This document shows, one piece after another, positions 8,444-17,508 of a stretch of DNA of 64,000 bases. The notes under the pieces were generated by a model. It was not told the origin of the DNA. It saw only the letters and a program-made list of their open reading frames with translations, and searched no databases. Positions within the stretch are counted from its first letter, which is position 1. Every line of letters begins with the position of its first letter. Location: assembly GCA_025457915.1 (NCBI GenBank), contig JALOTL010000008.1:79777-143776 (forward strand), written 5' to 3'. This DNA is from Spirochaetota bacterium. Lineage in GTDB: Bacteria > Spirochaetota > UBA4802 > UBA5550. The position numbers and the translations under genes are program-made.

Positions 8444-8719
8444 ATGAATAAATTCATTTTTATGACATGCCTGACCGTGCTGATAATAACGAACATCGCG
8501 ATCTCTGCGGACGAAGGGGATTGCAACGCATCCTGCGCGGAGGAGCATACCCAGTGCTACAACAGGTGCATGGTTATGGCCGCGGACAACACGGCCTGCA
8601 TTCAATTCTGCGAAAGACAGCTGAACGAATGCAATCTGAGGTGCGACGTCCCGACGAACGACAGAAAAATTGAAGACCCCGAACCGGAAAGAAAACCGAT
8701 CCTCGAGGAATATCCCTGA
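8444..8719 (+). CDS. Small secreted protein with four CX3C motifs
   Basis: This 91-aa protein has a signal peptide (residues 1-21, cleavage near AISA-DE). The mature part contains eight cysteines in four regular CX3C pairs: C27/C31, C38/C42, C52/C56 and C63/C67. The pairs are spaced 7, 10 and 7 residues apart. Such paired CX3C motifs commonly staple helical hairpins through disulfides, so a periplasmic or exported disulfide-rich helical protein is likely. The C-terminal 20 residues are acidic and proline-rich. GGGGGGACGG precedes the ATG. It follows the H1-like gene by 36 bp and may be cotranscribed with it. I do not recognise a named family. Confidence 0.75.
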   Translation: MNKFIFMTCLTVLIITNIAISADEGDCNASCAEEHTQCYNRCMVMAADNTACIQFCERQLNECNLRCDVPTNDRKIEDPEPERKPILEEYP

Positions 8720-8740
8720 TACGTCATTCCGCCCGGGGTT

Positions 8741-9550
8741 TCACTTCAAAGATTTCATTGACGCCCGCGGCTCGCAGGCCCCGTCCCGTGTGAGGCAACT
8801 CTTTAAAAACTGTTTATCGAATGCCTTTTCATCCAGTTTGTCCAATGATATTGTTTCAAGCTCTGCGTCGTCCGCACACCCTTCCAGCATCGTCATGAAC
8901 TGCGCCGAATCATTGCCGATATGGCTGCCGTATGTCTCGGTCTTTCCACATCTCCCATCGAAAATGACGCTCCCGTCTTTCCCGTATATCACCGGAGTAT
9001 ACAGCAGGATAAATTTGGGGACCACCGCATAAGCCCTGCCTCCGTCCTGGGTTTTAATGAAACAGTAATGCCATCTTTTATTAACGTGCAAATAATGGAA
9101 GAACACGGCATCGGCATGATATTTCTCCGCGATATCCCTTATGAAGCCCTTTTTAAGAGACAGACCGTAGTTGTATTTCCATACATACCCGGAGGGTGAT
9201 TTGAACTGTTCGCCTTCGGCAGAAAAGTTATTGCCGGGGTCCGCCTTTACCGGCACGGTATCCAGCTTGAACCTGCCGTTTTTTAATACGTCTTCGGCAA
9301 CGGAATCGAAAACCTTCCGGTTTTTCATGATCAACCTGTATAACGCGTTCCTGTATTCCCTGCCGAACCCGACCTGTGATATGCCGGACAGTTTCCCTGA
9401 AGGGATATCCCTGTCCACGTAAACATCGAGAACCGCGATCCTCTTTATTTTCCCGCCGAGTTCGCCGCTGCCGTTCCTGAATCCTTCCGAAGCGCAGGAA
9501 CCCATGGTTATGATAAAAAAGAAAATTATTGTTTTTACGGCCGCATTCAT
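8741..9550 (-). CDS. Hypothetical lipoprotein
   Basis: The 269-aa product has a lipoprotein signal (hydrophobic residues 7-16, lipobox GSC with Cys near 19). The mature part is a mixed alpha/beta protein with KRIAVLDVYVD near residue 35, ADAVFFHYLHVNKRW near 145 and a C-terminal region with four cysteines. The pattern, a beta strand IAVLDV followed later by a strand around ADAVFF, recalls CsgG/LpoB-like envelope lipoproteins, but the match is too weak to name it. It is convergent with the CX3C gene, with 21 bp between the stops. The start ATG follows GGGGG. Confidence 0.65.
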   Translation of the reverse strand: MNAAVKTIIFFFIITMGSCASEGFRNGSGELGGKIKRIAVLDVYVDRDIPSGKLSGISQVGFGREYRNALYRLIMKNRKVFDSVAEDVLKNGRFKLDTVPVKADPGNNFSAEGEQFKSPSGYVWKYNYGLSLKKGFIRDIAEKYHADAVFFHYLHVNKRWHYCFIKTQDGGRAYAVVPKFILLYTPVIYGKDGSVIFDGRCGKTETYGSHIGNDSAQFMTMLEGCADDAELETISLDKLDEKAFDKQFLKSCLTRDGACEPRASMKSLK

Positions 9551-9825
9551 ACGGAGCCCCCGGTATTCCCTTCAGAATTATCATGAAGCAGACAAGCGGC
9601 AAAAGCCGCTGACATATAAATAATGATACAGACTATCCGCCGGCAGATCAACCCATTAATTGATGCAGGCAGCAAAATAAAAATACCAAAACAAACAACT
9701 GTAAAATGAATAATTTTTATTAATCATGACGGGTTTATTGAAAACAACCGGATCAGGAATTAATTTGATTGAAATGACGGTATTGTTTTCCCGGTACGGA
9801 ATTCATGACAGCAGGTAATGCGGGC
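9551..9825. other. Intergenic region with one short hairpin
   Basis: This AT-rich spacer separates two minus-strand genes. At 9595-9610 it holds a hairpin (AGCGGC / GCCGCT, loop AAAA) in the leader of the lipoprotein gene. It has no T-run on either side. No open frame with coding character was seen. Confidence 0.5.
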
Positions 9826-10167
9826 TCAGGCTTTTTTCAGGTAATCTTCTTCGAATTCCTTTTTTGTGGTAATGGTAAATACCCTGTTGAGCTTGGCAGT
9901 CTGGAAAACCTTTATGACTGAATCGCTCAGGTCGAAGAATATCAATTTGATGTCATACACGGCGGAATCGTTTAAAAATTTGACCAGGGTGCCAATGGCA
10001 GGGGAATCGATGAAATAAAGCTTTTTGCAGTCTATGGCGATGATATCGGGGTTCTTCGCGATGGATTCTTCCCAGATTAACTCGACGTCCCTGATATTGC
10101 CCAGAAAGAATTCACCATCAAGCCTGAAGACAATTATTTTACTGTATTCTTCTACCTTGATGTCCAT
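9826..10167 (-). CDS. STAS-domain protein (anti-sigma factor antagonist type)
   Basis: From the ATG at 10167 this is a 113-aa single STAS domain: DIKVEEYSKIIVFRLDGEF, then IDCKKLYFIDSPAIGTLVKFL, where Ser in IDSPAIG occupies the place of the phosphorylated Ser of SpoIIAA-type switches. The residue after it is Pro, not the usual Ser, so regulation may differ. The frame stays open upstream to a TTG at 10257, which would add 30 residues; neither start has a clear ribosome binding site, so I chose the ATG that fits the domain. STAS proteins bind anti-sigma kinases in partner-switching systems. No partner kinase is adjacent. Confidence 0.75.
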   Translation of the reverse strand: MDIKVEEYSKIIVFRLDGEFFLGNIRDVELIWEESIAKNPDIIAIDCKKLYFIDSPAIGTLVKFLNDSAVYDIKLIFFDLSDSVIKVFQTAKLNRVFTITTKKEFEEDYLKKA

Positions 10168-10385
10168 TGAAGGCACTTTATCCTGAAAACTCCCGAACAG
10201 GTAACGCAGAAACGGGAACTTTTTGTAAAATAATTTGACCTTTGTTGAAGTGTACAATATACTAACCCCACAGATGGGCCAAAGTCAACACAATATTTTA
10301 TTTTTTGCAATAATAATATTAATTCTGTCAAGAAAATTCTTGAATTGCCCAATTTCATAAAATATCGAAAATTCCGGAGATTAAA

Positions 10386-11576
10386 ATGAAACTTCTGAAG
10401 GGCGGACTTGAAAATGTCCCCGGGTACAGCTTCTCGGCGGTTGAATGCGGGATAAGATACAGGGACAGACTGGACTATTCCATTATCGTCGCCGACGGGC
10501 TGTGCCATGCCGCAGGCCTCTTTACAACAAACAGGATCTTCGCGGCTCCCGTAAGGCTCTGCCGTGAAAGGATCGGGGGCAGGATAAAGGGGATCCTCAT
10601 CAACGCGACCAATGCGAACGCCTGCACCGGGGACGAGGGATACAGGAACGCCGTCACCCTGACAAGGGACATAGCGGAAAAGCTCGAAACCGAACCGGAA
10701 AACATTCTCATGGCGTCGACCGGGATAATAGGCCGCCAGCTTCCGCTTGAAAAGATGATGGCCTCCCACAATAAACTGGTAGACGGTCTTTCAAGGAAAA
10801 ACGGAACGATGATTCCGAAGGCCATAATGACCACGGATACGGTCCCCAAGTCCGTCAGCGCATCATTTAAAACAAGGACGAGGGAATACGTCATTGCCGG
10901 AACCGCGAAGGGATCGGGGATGATAGCCCCAGACATGGCCACACTTCTGGCCTTCATCATAACGGACGCGCCGCTATCCCCCGAGGACCTTTATGTCATC
11001 TTCAGGAGGGCGGTATCGAAAACGCTGAACTCGATAACAATCGACGGCGACATGTCCACGAACGATACGGCGATCGTCCTTTCCCCCGTGAGCCTGGACA
11101 TCATCGAGGACGCTGCCGATCTCCAGAAATTCGAGGAGACGCTCGAACTGATCCTGGGCGGGCTCGCCGGGATGCTTGTAAAGGACGCGGAGGGGGGAAC
11201 GAAATTCGTCAGGATCCACGTGAAAAACGCCGCGTCCGACGACGACGCGAAGAGGATCGCGAGGGCCGTTGCGGAATCTCTTCTTGTAAAAACGGCCTTT
11301 TTCGGAAACGATCCCAACTGGGGCAGGATCGCCGCGGCCGCGGGCTATTCAGGCGCGGAGGTATCCGAGGACCGGCTTTCCATCTATTACGGCGACATAC
11401 CTCTTCTTTTAAAGGGAACGCCGGCGGAAACAGACCCTGAAAAATTAAAGTCCGTCCTGGGCGGCAGGGAACTCACGGTGAACATAGACGTCGGCATGGG
11501 CGAATACGAGGCCGTCATGATGACCTCGGACATATCGGTAGATTACGTCAAAATAAACTCAGAATATGCGACCTGA
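10386..11576 (+). CDS. argJ: Bifunctional ornithine acetyltransferase / N-acetylglutamate synthase
   Basis: ArgJ recycles the acetyl group from N-acetylornithine to glutamate in arginine synthesis and can also use acetyl-CoA in bifunctional forms. The 396-aa precursor is autoprocessed before a Thr nucleophile. Here the site is KGSGMIAPDMATLLAFI, a variant of the usual KGSGMIxPNMATML, with the A-T bond intact. Other conserved segments are NANACTG, MASTGIIG, TIDGDMSTNDT and FGNDPNWGRI. The C-terminus, ending in YAT, is close to the family pattern. It is separated from argD-argF-argG by one unrelated gene, so it is probably a distinct transcription unit. Whether it is mono- or bifunctional cannot be told from sequence. 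Confidence 0.95.
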   Translation: MKLLKGGLENVPGYSFSAVECGIRYRDRLDYSIIVADGLCHAAGLFTTNRIFAAPVRLCRERIGGRIKGILINATNANACTGDEGYRNAVTLTRDIAEKLETEPENILMASTGIIGRQLPLEKMMASHNKLVDGLSRKNGTMIPKAIMTTDTVPKSVSASFKTRTREYVIAGTAKGSGMIAPDMATLLAFIITDAPLSPEDLYVIFRRAVSKTLNSITIDGDMSTNDTAIVLSPVSLDIIEDAADLQKFEETLELILGGLAGMLVKDAEGGTKFVRIHVKNAASDDDAKRIARAVAESLLVKTAFFGNDPNWGRIAAAAGYSGAEVSEDRLSIYYGDIPLLLKGTPAETDPEKLKSVLGGRELTVNIDVGMGEYEAVMMTSDISVDYVKINSEYAT

Positions 11577-11671
11577 CGCGGACGATAAATACGTACGCAT
11601 CCTGATGATGCTTCCCGCCCTGATCGCCCGGGCGGATCATCGCGGCATTCACCGGCGGAGATAAATTCAAG

Positions 11672-11700
11672 TTGACATTTTTCCGGATACTTGTTACTTT
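11672..11700 (+). promoter_or_regulatory. Putative promoter of the CsgG-like/beta-barrel gene
   Basis: TTGACA at 11672-11677 is followed by a 17-bp spacer and TACTTT at 11695-11700. A short hairpin (AACCG / CGGTT around a T-run, about 11717-11735) lies in the leader before the start at 11785. Confidence 0.5.
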
Positions 11701-11784
11701 TTGAAAGCGCACGGATAAACCGTTTTTTGCGGTTTAATCAGCGTTTTTAACGGCGTCAAAATATAATTATCCGTTGTCCTTTTA

Positions 11785-12843
11785 ATGATGAAAAAAATTA
11801 TACTATCACTCATTATCCCACCCGTGATGTTCTGCCATGCCTATACCCAGGAGATTAAAAAAGCCGAACCCCCCAGGGAAAGGGCCGTAATATACAATTT
11901 CAAGATCAAAAATCAAATCAAGAACAGGGATTTCGAATACTACACCGTAATTATTCCTCAAGCCATCGCCAAAACCCTTCAGAAGTCCAACAAGCTGACG
12001 GTCATGAGGATACCCGACAGGCTCGATGCCTCGCTCGAGGGCGATTCAAAGGAAAACATAAAGCTGATAAAGGATCTGGCGAAAAAATACACCGCCGACT
12101 ACATCATCACGGGCTCCTGCGGGCTGGTTGAAGGAAAGCTCGTCGTAGACATACACATCAACAACGTTAAGGGCAAAAACTCGGCCGACATCAACAAGGT
12201 AAGCGAGGAGACCGGGGCACTCCTCAAGGACACCATCGACGACCTTGCCAGCGTGGTTGAATTCAAAATCGCGAAGTTCCAGAAGGAAAAAAGGCTCGAT
12301 TACGAGCCGTCGCCGGTCATCGGGTTTTACAATATCATCAAGGACACGACATTCGGCATTGATATAGGGAAATACTATCTCAAGGGCGGATGGAGCGATA
12401 TCTTAAACGACGGCTATTACATCAGGCCGAACATTCTGTTCAATTCAAGGGGAACCGTCGGAATATCGGCGAACCTGGATTACTTCTCCACAGGCAACAA
12501 GGGCAAATACGCCTTTGCAAACAGCTCGCTCCAGTTTTTCGGCACGACCGGCTCAATAAACTGGATGCCGAAATTTTCAAATTATTTCAGCATGTCGATA
12601 GCGCCGGGATTCGGAGCAGCGTTCTCGAAAATCGACATAAAAAGCGCGTCGGACCTGACCCCGTTCAGAAGGAACCTGGCGCGCGCAAAAAGCACGGATC
12701 CATACCTGGATGTCACGGCCGGAATAATCATGAACATATCGAACATCCAGCTGAAGTTCGGTTCATCCTATAAGAGGGCCTTCATGAAGGGCAAAGACCT
12801 GGAAATGTATACCGTGTCCGCCGGTCTCGGCTATACAATCTGA
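11785..12843 (+). CDS. Secreted protein with a CsgG/TolB-N-like domain and a beta-barrel-like C-terminus
   Basis: The 352-aa product has a signal peptide (residues 2-21, ending HAYTQ). Residues about 30-150 look like the nucleotide-binding-like domain of CsgG/FlgO/TolB-N proteins: AIAKTLQKSNKLTVMR, then KKYTADYIITGSCGLVEGKLVVDIHI. The rest (about 170-352) alternates short strands rich in Tyr, Phe and Gly (GISANLDYFSTG, SMSIAPGFGAAFS, YTVSAGLGYTI), which suggests an outer-membrane beta-barrel ending in an aromatic/hydrophobic strand. Both domain calls are inferences from pattern. A second ATG follows the first at once; no ribosome binding site is clear. It sits between argJ and argD but has its own promoter. 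Confidence 0.65.
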   Translation: MMKKIILSLIIPPVMFCHAYTQEIKKAEPPRERAVIYNFKIKNQIKNRDFEYYTVIIPQAIAKTLQKSNKLTVMRIPDRLDASLEGDSKENIKLIKDLAKKYTADYIITGSCGLVEGKLVVDIHINNVKGKNSADINKVSEETGALLKDTIDDLASVVEFKIAKFQKEKRLDYEPSPVIGFYNIIKDTTFGIDIGKYYLKGGWSDILNDGYYIRPNILFNSRGTVGISANLDYFSTGNKGKYAFANSSLQFFGTTGSINWMPKFSNYFSMSIAPGFGAAFSKIDIKSASDLTPFRRNLARAKSTDPYLDVTAGIIMNISNIQLKFGSSYKRAFMKGKDLEMYTVSAGLGYTI

Positions 12844-13014
12844 TACCCCGACTTTGGATATAACAGCCCGAAAAGCCGCTTATCATCCCTGAAACCCTGC
12901 AAGATAATAATGTAAATTAAACCATACAGGTTCTTATAGGATTTGAGTATGGAAAAACCGTGGTTATACACCTCAATTCCAGGCCACTGATTTATCCCTG
13001 CACTCATAAATTTA

Positions 13015-13043
13015 TTGACAATATAAAAGCCTGCCTTATTTAA
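13015..13043 (+). promoter_or_regulatory. Possible promoter of the argDFG unit
   Basis: TTGACA at 13015-13020 is perfect. The -10 region is poor: TATTTA or ATTTAA near 13037-13043 at 16-17 bp spacing. A start near 13050 would fall inside the left arm of the terminator hairpin that follows, so transcripts from this promoter would not form it. Confidence 0.35.
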
Positions 13044-13044
13044 G

Positions 13045-13078
13045 AAATAAATCGGGTTTTCCCCGATTTATTTTTTTT
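13045..13078 (+). terminator. Intrinsic terminator directly upstream of argD
   Basis: A 12-bp perfect stem (AAATAAATCGGG / CCCGATTTATTT, loop TTTTC) is followed by eight T. It ends only about 18 bp before the argD start codon at 13097. It would stop read-through from the gene ending at 12843, or act as an attenuator in an argD leader transcript. Confidence 0.75.
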
Positions 13079-13096
13079 GAAAAAAAAGGCGCGCAA

Positions 13097-14314
13097 GTGA
13101 CATCGCAAAAGCTGAAAAAAATCATGGAGGGGGACAAAAAATATCTCTTCCAGAATTACGGCGACAGGCTTCCCGTCAGTTTCGCAAAGGGCAGCGGGGC
13201 ATACCTTTACGACCAGGAGGGAAAACGATACGTCGATTTCTTCTCCGGCATAGCCGTTACCAATCTCGGCCACTCCCACAGGAAATTGTCGAAGGTCCTT
13301 CATTCGCAGCTGGACCGTATCATCCATACCTCCAACTGGTTTTACAACGCCGAGCAGGTTGAAGCCGCGATGCTGATATCCGGCATTTCCTTCGGGGGTA
13401 AAACGCTGTTCGTAAACAGCGGCACCGAGGCCAACGAGGCGGCAATCAAGCTCGCAAGAAGGCACGGGATCGAAAAGGGGATTTCCGAACCGGAAATCCT
13501 GTCATTCTCCAACTCCTTCCATGGAAGGACCTTCGGCAGCATGTCGGCCACGGCCCAGAAAAAAATACAGGACGGGTTCGGACCTTTATTGCCCGGATTC
13601 TGCTACCTCCATTACAACGATGCTGCCGGACTTGAAAAGGAGCTGGCCGGGAACCGCAACCTGGCGGCGGTCATGATAGAGCTCATACAGGGAGAGGGCG
13701 GGATCGTCATTGCCGAAAATGAATTCGTATGCCTTCTTTCGGATATATGCAAAAAGCGCGACATCCTGCTGATCGTCGACGAAGTGCAGACCGGAATGGG
13801 AAGGACCGGGAAATATTTCGCCTACCAGCACTACGGGCTGGAACCTGACGTGATAACGCTCGCCAAGGGCCTCGGCGGCGGCGTGCCTATAGGGGCCATG
13901 CACTCCAGGGACGGACTGGTCGGACTCCTTGAAAAGGGAAGGCACGGAACCACCTTCGGCGGCAACCACCTGGTCTGCGCGGCCGCGGCTTCAGTCATAA
14001 AGGAAATCAGCGGAAAGGGCTTCATGGACAGGGTTAATAAAACGAGCGCAAGGATTTTCGGCAGGCTGGAGGATCTCAAAAAAAAATCAGGGATAATAAC
14101 TGATGTAAGGGGCCTAGGCCTCCACATTGGAATAGAGCTCAACGTGCAGGGGATGGATTACGTGAAAAAGGCCCTCGAAATGGGCCTGGTAATCAACTGC
14201 ACATCTGAAAAGGTTATAAGGATCATGCCGCCGCTCAACATATCAGACAGGGCCGTTAAGGAAGGCATGGACATTTTCGAAGAAATCATAACCGGAGAGG
14301 TAAAACAGAATTGA
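13097..14314 (+). CDS. argD: Acetylornithine aminotransferase
   Basis: This PLP enzyme of class III converts N-acetylglutamate semialdehyde to N-acetylornithine; many members also serve lysine synthesis. The 405-aa protein shows FVNSGTEANEAAIKLAR, FHGRTFGSMSATAQKK, the PLP-contact segment LIVDEVQTGMGRTGKYFA and the Schiff-base Lys in DVITLAKGLGGGVPIGA. The start is GTG at 13097 with AAAGGCG about 6 nt upstream; an internal ATG at 13124 lacks a good site. The gene overlaps argF by 4 bp, and argG follows, so this is an arginine operon. The terminator in front of it is a possible control point. Confidence 0.94.
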   Translation: MTSQKLKKIMEGDKKYLFQNYGDRLPVSFAKGSGAYLYDQEGKRYVDFFSGIAVTNLGHSHRKLSKVLHSQLDRIIHTSNWFYNAEQVEAAMLISGISFGGKTLFVNSGTEANEAAIKLARRHGIEKGISEPEILSFSNSFHGRTFGSMSATAQKKIQDGFGPLLPGFCYLHYNDAAGLEKELAGNRNLAAVMIELIQGEGGIVIAENEFVCLLSDICKKRDILLIVDEVQTGMGRTGKYFAYQHYGLEPDVITLAKGLGGGVPIGAMHSRDGLVGLLEKGRHGTTFGGNHLVCAAAASVIKEISGKGFMDRVNKTSARIFGRLEDLKKKSGIITDVRGLGLHIGIELNVQGMDYVKKALEMGLVINCTSEKVIRIMPPLNISDRAVKEGMDIFEEIITGEVKQN

Positions 14315-15252
14315 GGATACTAAAAGTTAAGTCAAAGGATTTCCTGTCGGTCGAGGATTTTTCCGGCCGGGAAATAAACCATATCTTCGCCTTTACCTCG
14401 GCGCTCAAGGCGGAAATCAAAAAAGGCAAAAAGCACAACTACCTGCACAGGAAGTCCCTTGCCATGATATTCGAGAAGGACTCGACGAGGACAAGGGTCT
14501 CATTCGAGACCGGGATGACGCAGCTCGGCGGACACGCCCTGTTCATCAGCGGCGAGGAGATAAAGCTCGGGAAAAGGGAGACCGTGCACGACATCGCGAA
14601 GGTCCTTTCAAGGTACGTGGACGGTATAATGATAAGGACCTTCTCGCACGCCAACGTCGCCGAAATGGCGGCCTATGCAACCGTGCCGGTGATCAACGGG
14701 CTTTCGGACTCCTTCCATCCATGCCAGGCGCTTGCCGACATCTTTACGATCTACGAAAGGGAAAAGGGACTGCGGGGCGTCAAGCTGTCCTATGTCGGTG
14801 ACGGAAACAACGTGGCGAATTCCCTTCTCCACTGCGCCGCGCTTACCGGCGTCGACATATCGATCGCCTGCCCGAATGGATACCGGCCGGATGAAGGAGT
14901 GGTCGAATTTTCAAGAAATGCCGCGATGAAAACCGGATCAAGAATCGAAATAACCGACAGGATCGAGGAGGCGGTCAAAGGCTCCAATTACATCTATACA
15001 GACGTGTGGATCAGCATGGGCCAGGAGAGGGAGTCCGCCAAACGGAAAAAAATATTCGCAAAATACAAGATATCCAAAAGGCTGCTTTCGGCCTGCGCGC
15101 CGGGCTGCAGGGTCATGCATTGCCTCCCCGCGCACAGGGGAGAGGAGATCGACGCGGACGTGCTCGATTCCGAAAGGTCCATAGTGTTCGACCAGGCCGA
15201 AAACAGGCTGCACGTCCAGAAGGCCATCATGTGCGCCCTTATGACAAAATAA
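14311..15252 (+). CDS. argF: Ornithine carbamoyltransferase
   Basis: ArgF makes citrulline from ornithine and carbamoyl phosphate. The 313-aa protein has the carbamoyl-phosphate motif STRTR (in EKDSTRTRVSFE), the loop HPCQALAD and the ornithine-binding HCLPAHRGEEI. DVWISMGQE is the usual DxWxSMG motif. The start is TTG at 14311, overlapping the argD stop in the sequence ATTGA with GAGG just after it, so translation is probably coupled to argD. No ATG start is available near the N-terminus without cutting the domain. An N-acetylornithine-specific form is unlikely given the standard SMG motif. Confidence 0.94.
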   Translation: MRILKVKSKDFLSVEDFSGREINHIFAFTSALKAEIKKGKKHNYLHRKSLAMIFEKDSTRTRVSFETGMTQLGGHALFISGEEIKLGKRETVHDIAKVLSRYVDGIMIRTFSHANVAEMAAYATVPVINGLSDSFHPCQALADIFTIYEREKGLRGVKLSYVGDGNNVANSLLHCAALTGVDISIACPNGYRPDEGVVEFSRNAAMKTGSRIEITDRIEEAVKGSNYIYTDVWISMGQERESAKRKKIFAKYKISKRLLSACAPGCRVMHCLPAHRGEEIDADVLDSERSIVFDQAENRLHVQKAIMCALMTK

Positions 15253-15267
15253 GAAACGAGGTTACAT

Positions 15268-16473
15268 ATGAAAGCTAAGAAAGTTGTACTCGCCTATTCG
15301 GGCGGACTCGACACCTCCATTATCGTTAAATGGCTGGTTGAAACATACGGATGCGAGGTCATAGCGTTCGCGGCGGACGTCGGCCAGGAGGAGGAGCTCG
15401 ACGGGCTTCCTGAAAAGGCGAAAAAAACCGGGGCCTCCAGGTGCTACGTCGAGAACCTTACCGAGGAATTCGTCAGGGAATACGTCTTCCAGGCGGTCAA
15501 GGCCAACGCCATATACGAAAACAGGTATCTCCTGGGCACATCGCTCGCGAGGCCCGTCATAGCGAAAAAGCAGGTCGAGATAGCGCTGAAAGAGGGCGCC
15601 GACTCGGTCTGCCACGGATCGACCGGAAAGGGAAACGACCAGGTAAGGTTCGAGATGGCCTACATGGCGCTCGCGCCGGAGCTGAATATCATCGCGCCGT
15701 GGAGGATCTGGGACCTCAATTCAAGGTCAAAGCTTTTCGATTACGCCAAGAAGCACGACATACAGGTTCCGGTGTCCAAGGACAAACCGTACAGCATGGA
15801 CAGGAACATACTTCACATATCCTATGAAGGCGGGATCCTCGAGGACCCGTTCAACGAGCCGGATGAAAGCATGTTCATTCTCACCAGGTCCCCTGAAAAG
15901 GCGCCGGACAAGCCGACCTACGTGGAAATAGATTTCGAGCGGGGAGCGCCTGTCGCCATCGACGGACAGAAACTCGGGCCCGTGGACCTGATGAAAAAAC
16001 TCAACAGGACGGCCGGGGAAAACGGTGTGGGCAGGGTCGACATAGTCGAGAACAGGCTGGTGGGAATAAAATCCCGCGGGGTATACGAGACCCCGGCCGG
16101 GACCGTTCTGCTGACGGCGCACAGGGACCTGGAGGCCATAACACTCGACAGGGACACCCAGCACCTCAAGGACAGGCTCGCAATAGAGTACGCCATCCTG
16201 GTCTACAACGGGCTGTGGTTTACGAAAAAAAGGGAGGCCCTCGACGCGTTCATAAATGAAACACAGAAAAACGTCACCGGCACCGTCCGCGTAAAACTCT
16301 ACAAGGGCACCTGTTCGGTCGTCGGGAGAAAATCAGCGGTCACCCTTTACGAACCCGATATAGCGACCTTCGACGAAAGCACCCTGTACGACCAGAAGGA
16401 CGCAACCGGATTCCTGAGGATATTCGGTCTTCCCTCCAGGGTCGAGGCGCTGCTCAAGAAAAAAAGAGAATAG
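15268..16473 (+). CDS. argG: Argininosuccinate synthase
   Basis: ArgG joins citrulline and aspartate at the cost of ATP to give argininosuccinate. The 401-aa protein begins with the PP-loop ATP-pyrophosphatase motif [13 protein letters not shown]. Other family segments are [24 protein letters not shown] and [13 protein letters not shown]. Length and ends match the family. The ATG has GAGG 7 nt upstream and lies 15 bp after argF. argH is not in this window, so the last step is encoded elsewhere. Confidence 0.97.
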   Translation: MKAKKVVLAYSGGLDTSIIVKWLVETYGCEVIAFAADVGQEEELDGLPEKAKKTGASRCYVENLTEEFVREYVFQAVKANAIYENRYLLGTSLARPVIAKKQVEIALKEGADSVCHGSTGKGNDQVRFEMAYMALAPELNIIAPWRIWDLNSRSKLFDYAKKHDIQVPVSKDKPYSMDRNILHISYEGGILEDPFNEPDESMFILTRSPEKAPDKPTYVEIDFERGAPVAIDGQKLGPVDLMKKLNRTAGENGVGRVDIVENRLVGIKSRGVYETPAGTVLLTAHRDLEAITLDRDTQHLKDRLAIEYAILVYNGLWFTKKREALDAFINETQKNVTGTVRVKLYKGTCSVVGRKSAVTLYEPDIATFDESTLYDQKDATGFLRIFGLPSRVEALLKKKRE

Positions 16474-16477
16474 CCCC

Positions 16478-17383
16478 ATGACCGCATTCCTTGAATGGAT
16501 CCGCGCCGGGTACCATGACCGGTGCGGAAATCCGGCGCTCCAGAAAGAATGCTGGAAAAAACTCCTTGCGGAGTATCCCCCGGTTCTGAAGCCCCGTGAA
16601 GAAAGGGCTTCCACACTTATATCCCGCGAGGCGGGAGACCTGGGCCTTTCCCTCCTCTGGATAGTCCAGGCGGCCCTTGTGGGCCCGATAATCTCGGAGG
16701 CCGGTTATGCCACTCCCGGCGGAACTGGAGGAATCGGGGCGCTCGCCCATTCTGAAAAAATCGACCCGGTAATCCTGGACGGCGATCTCACCCTCAGCGG
16801 AAGCAAGAACTACATCACCGGCGGAAGAACATCGGATTACATCATCGTTTCCGCGCGTAGGCCGGGGGAGGACAGGATCAGCGCGATGGTTTTCATCCGC
16901 GCGGACAGGCTCCCCGAAGGTTCGCTTTCGTCGCTTGACCTGGGCTCGCTCAGGACAACCGACCACGGAAAGCTGGTTTTGAAAGGGTTCCAGGCCGGAA
17001 AAGAAGACATCGTCATGGATGACGGAGGAGCGGTGAGAAGCGCGATAAGGAGATGGAGCATAATCGAGAGGAGCCTCATACTGGAATCATACCTTCATTA
17101 CATGTATTACCTTTTCAAAAGGACCAGAGAAGCGGGGGCCGTTCCCGGACTTGAAGCGGGAGACCTGGAACTCCTGATATCGGAACAGGAAAAAACTGCG
17201 GACAGGCAGATAGAATCCGCCGCTAACAGGGAATGGATTGAAGAAGCAGGGACGGACTTCATGAAAATCATATCTTCGGCAAACACGATCCATGAGGCCG
17301 CAATGAAAATTAAACCATTGCCGGAAGAAATGCGGTACAGGCTTTCCGACCTGTCTTTTCTCACAAAGATGAGGTATCACTGA
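16478..17383 (+). CDS. Truncated acyl-CoA-dehydrogenase-like protein
   Basis: The 301-aa product resembles the middle of acyl-CoA dehydrogenases: LTLSGSKNYITGGRTSDYIIVSARRP matches the FAD-contacting beta domain (G-x-K-x-Y-I-T-N-G pattern), preceded by GGTGGIGALAHSEK. The usual N-terminal helical domain is shortened and the C-terminal helical domain, which holds the catalytic Glu in true enzymes, is short and diverged. It may be a non-catalytic relative or an enzyme with unknown substrate. It starts 4 bp after argG and lies 125 bp before the MoxR gene, so it could belong to either neighbourhood. No ribosome binding site is evident, which suggests coupling with argG. Confidence 0.6.
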   Translation: MTAFLEWIRAGYHDRCGNPALQKECWKKLLAEYPPVLKPREERASTLISREAGDLGLSLLWIVQAALVGPIISEAGYATPGGTGGIGALAHSEKIDPVILDGDLTLSGSKNYITGGRTSDYIIVSARRPGEDRISAMVFIRADRLPEGSLSSLDLGSLRTTDHGKLVLKGFQAGKEDIVMDDGGAVRSAIRRWSIIERSLILESYLHYMYYLFKRTREAGAVPGLEAGDLELLISEQEKTADRQIESAANREWIEEAGTDFMKIISSANTIHEAAMKIKPLPEEMRYRLSDLSFLTKMRYH

Positions 17384-17508
17384 ACCAGCGTAAAATCCTT
17401 TCCCGGAATCGGCTGAACCCCCGCGGGCCGAATTTATGACTTCCCCTAAATAAATTTCTTGCCAAATCCCAGCCATGTTCTTCAATGTTTAAACAGGCGG
17501 TGACACAG

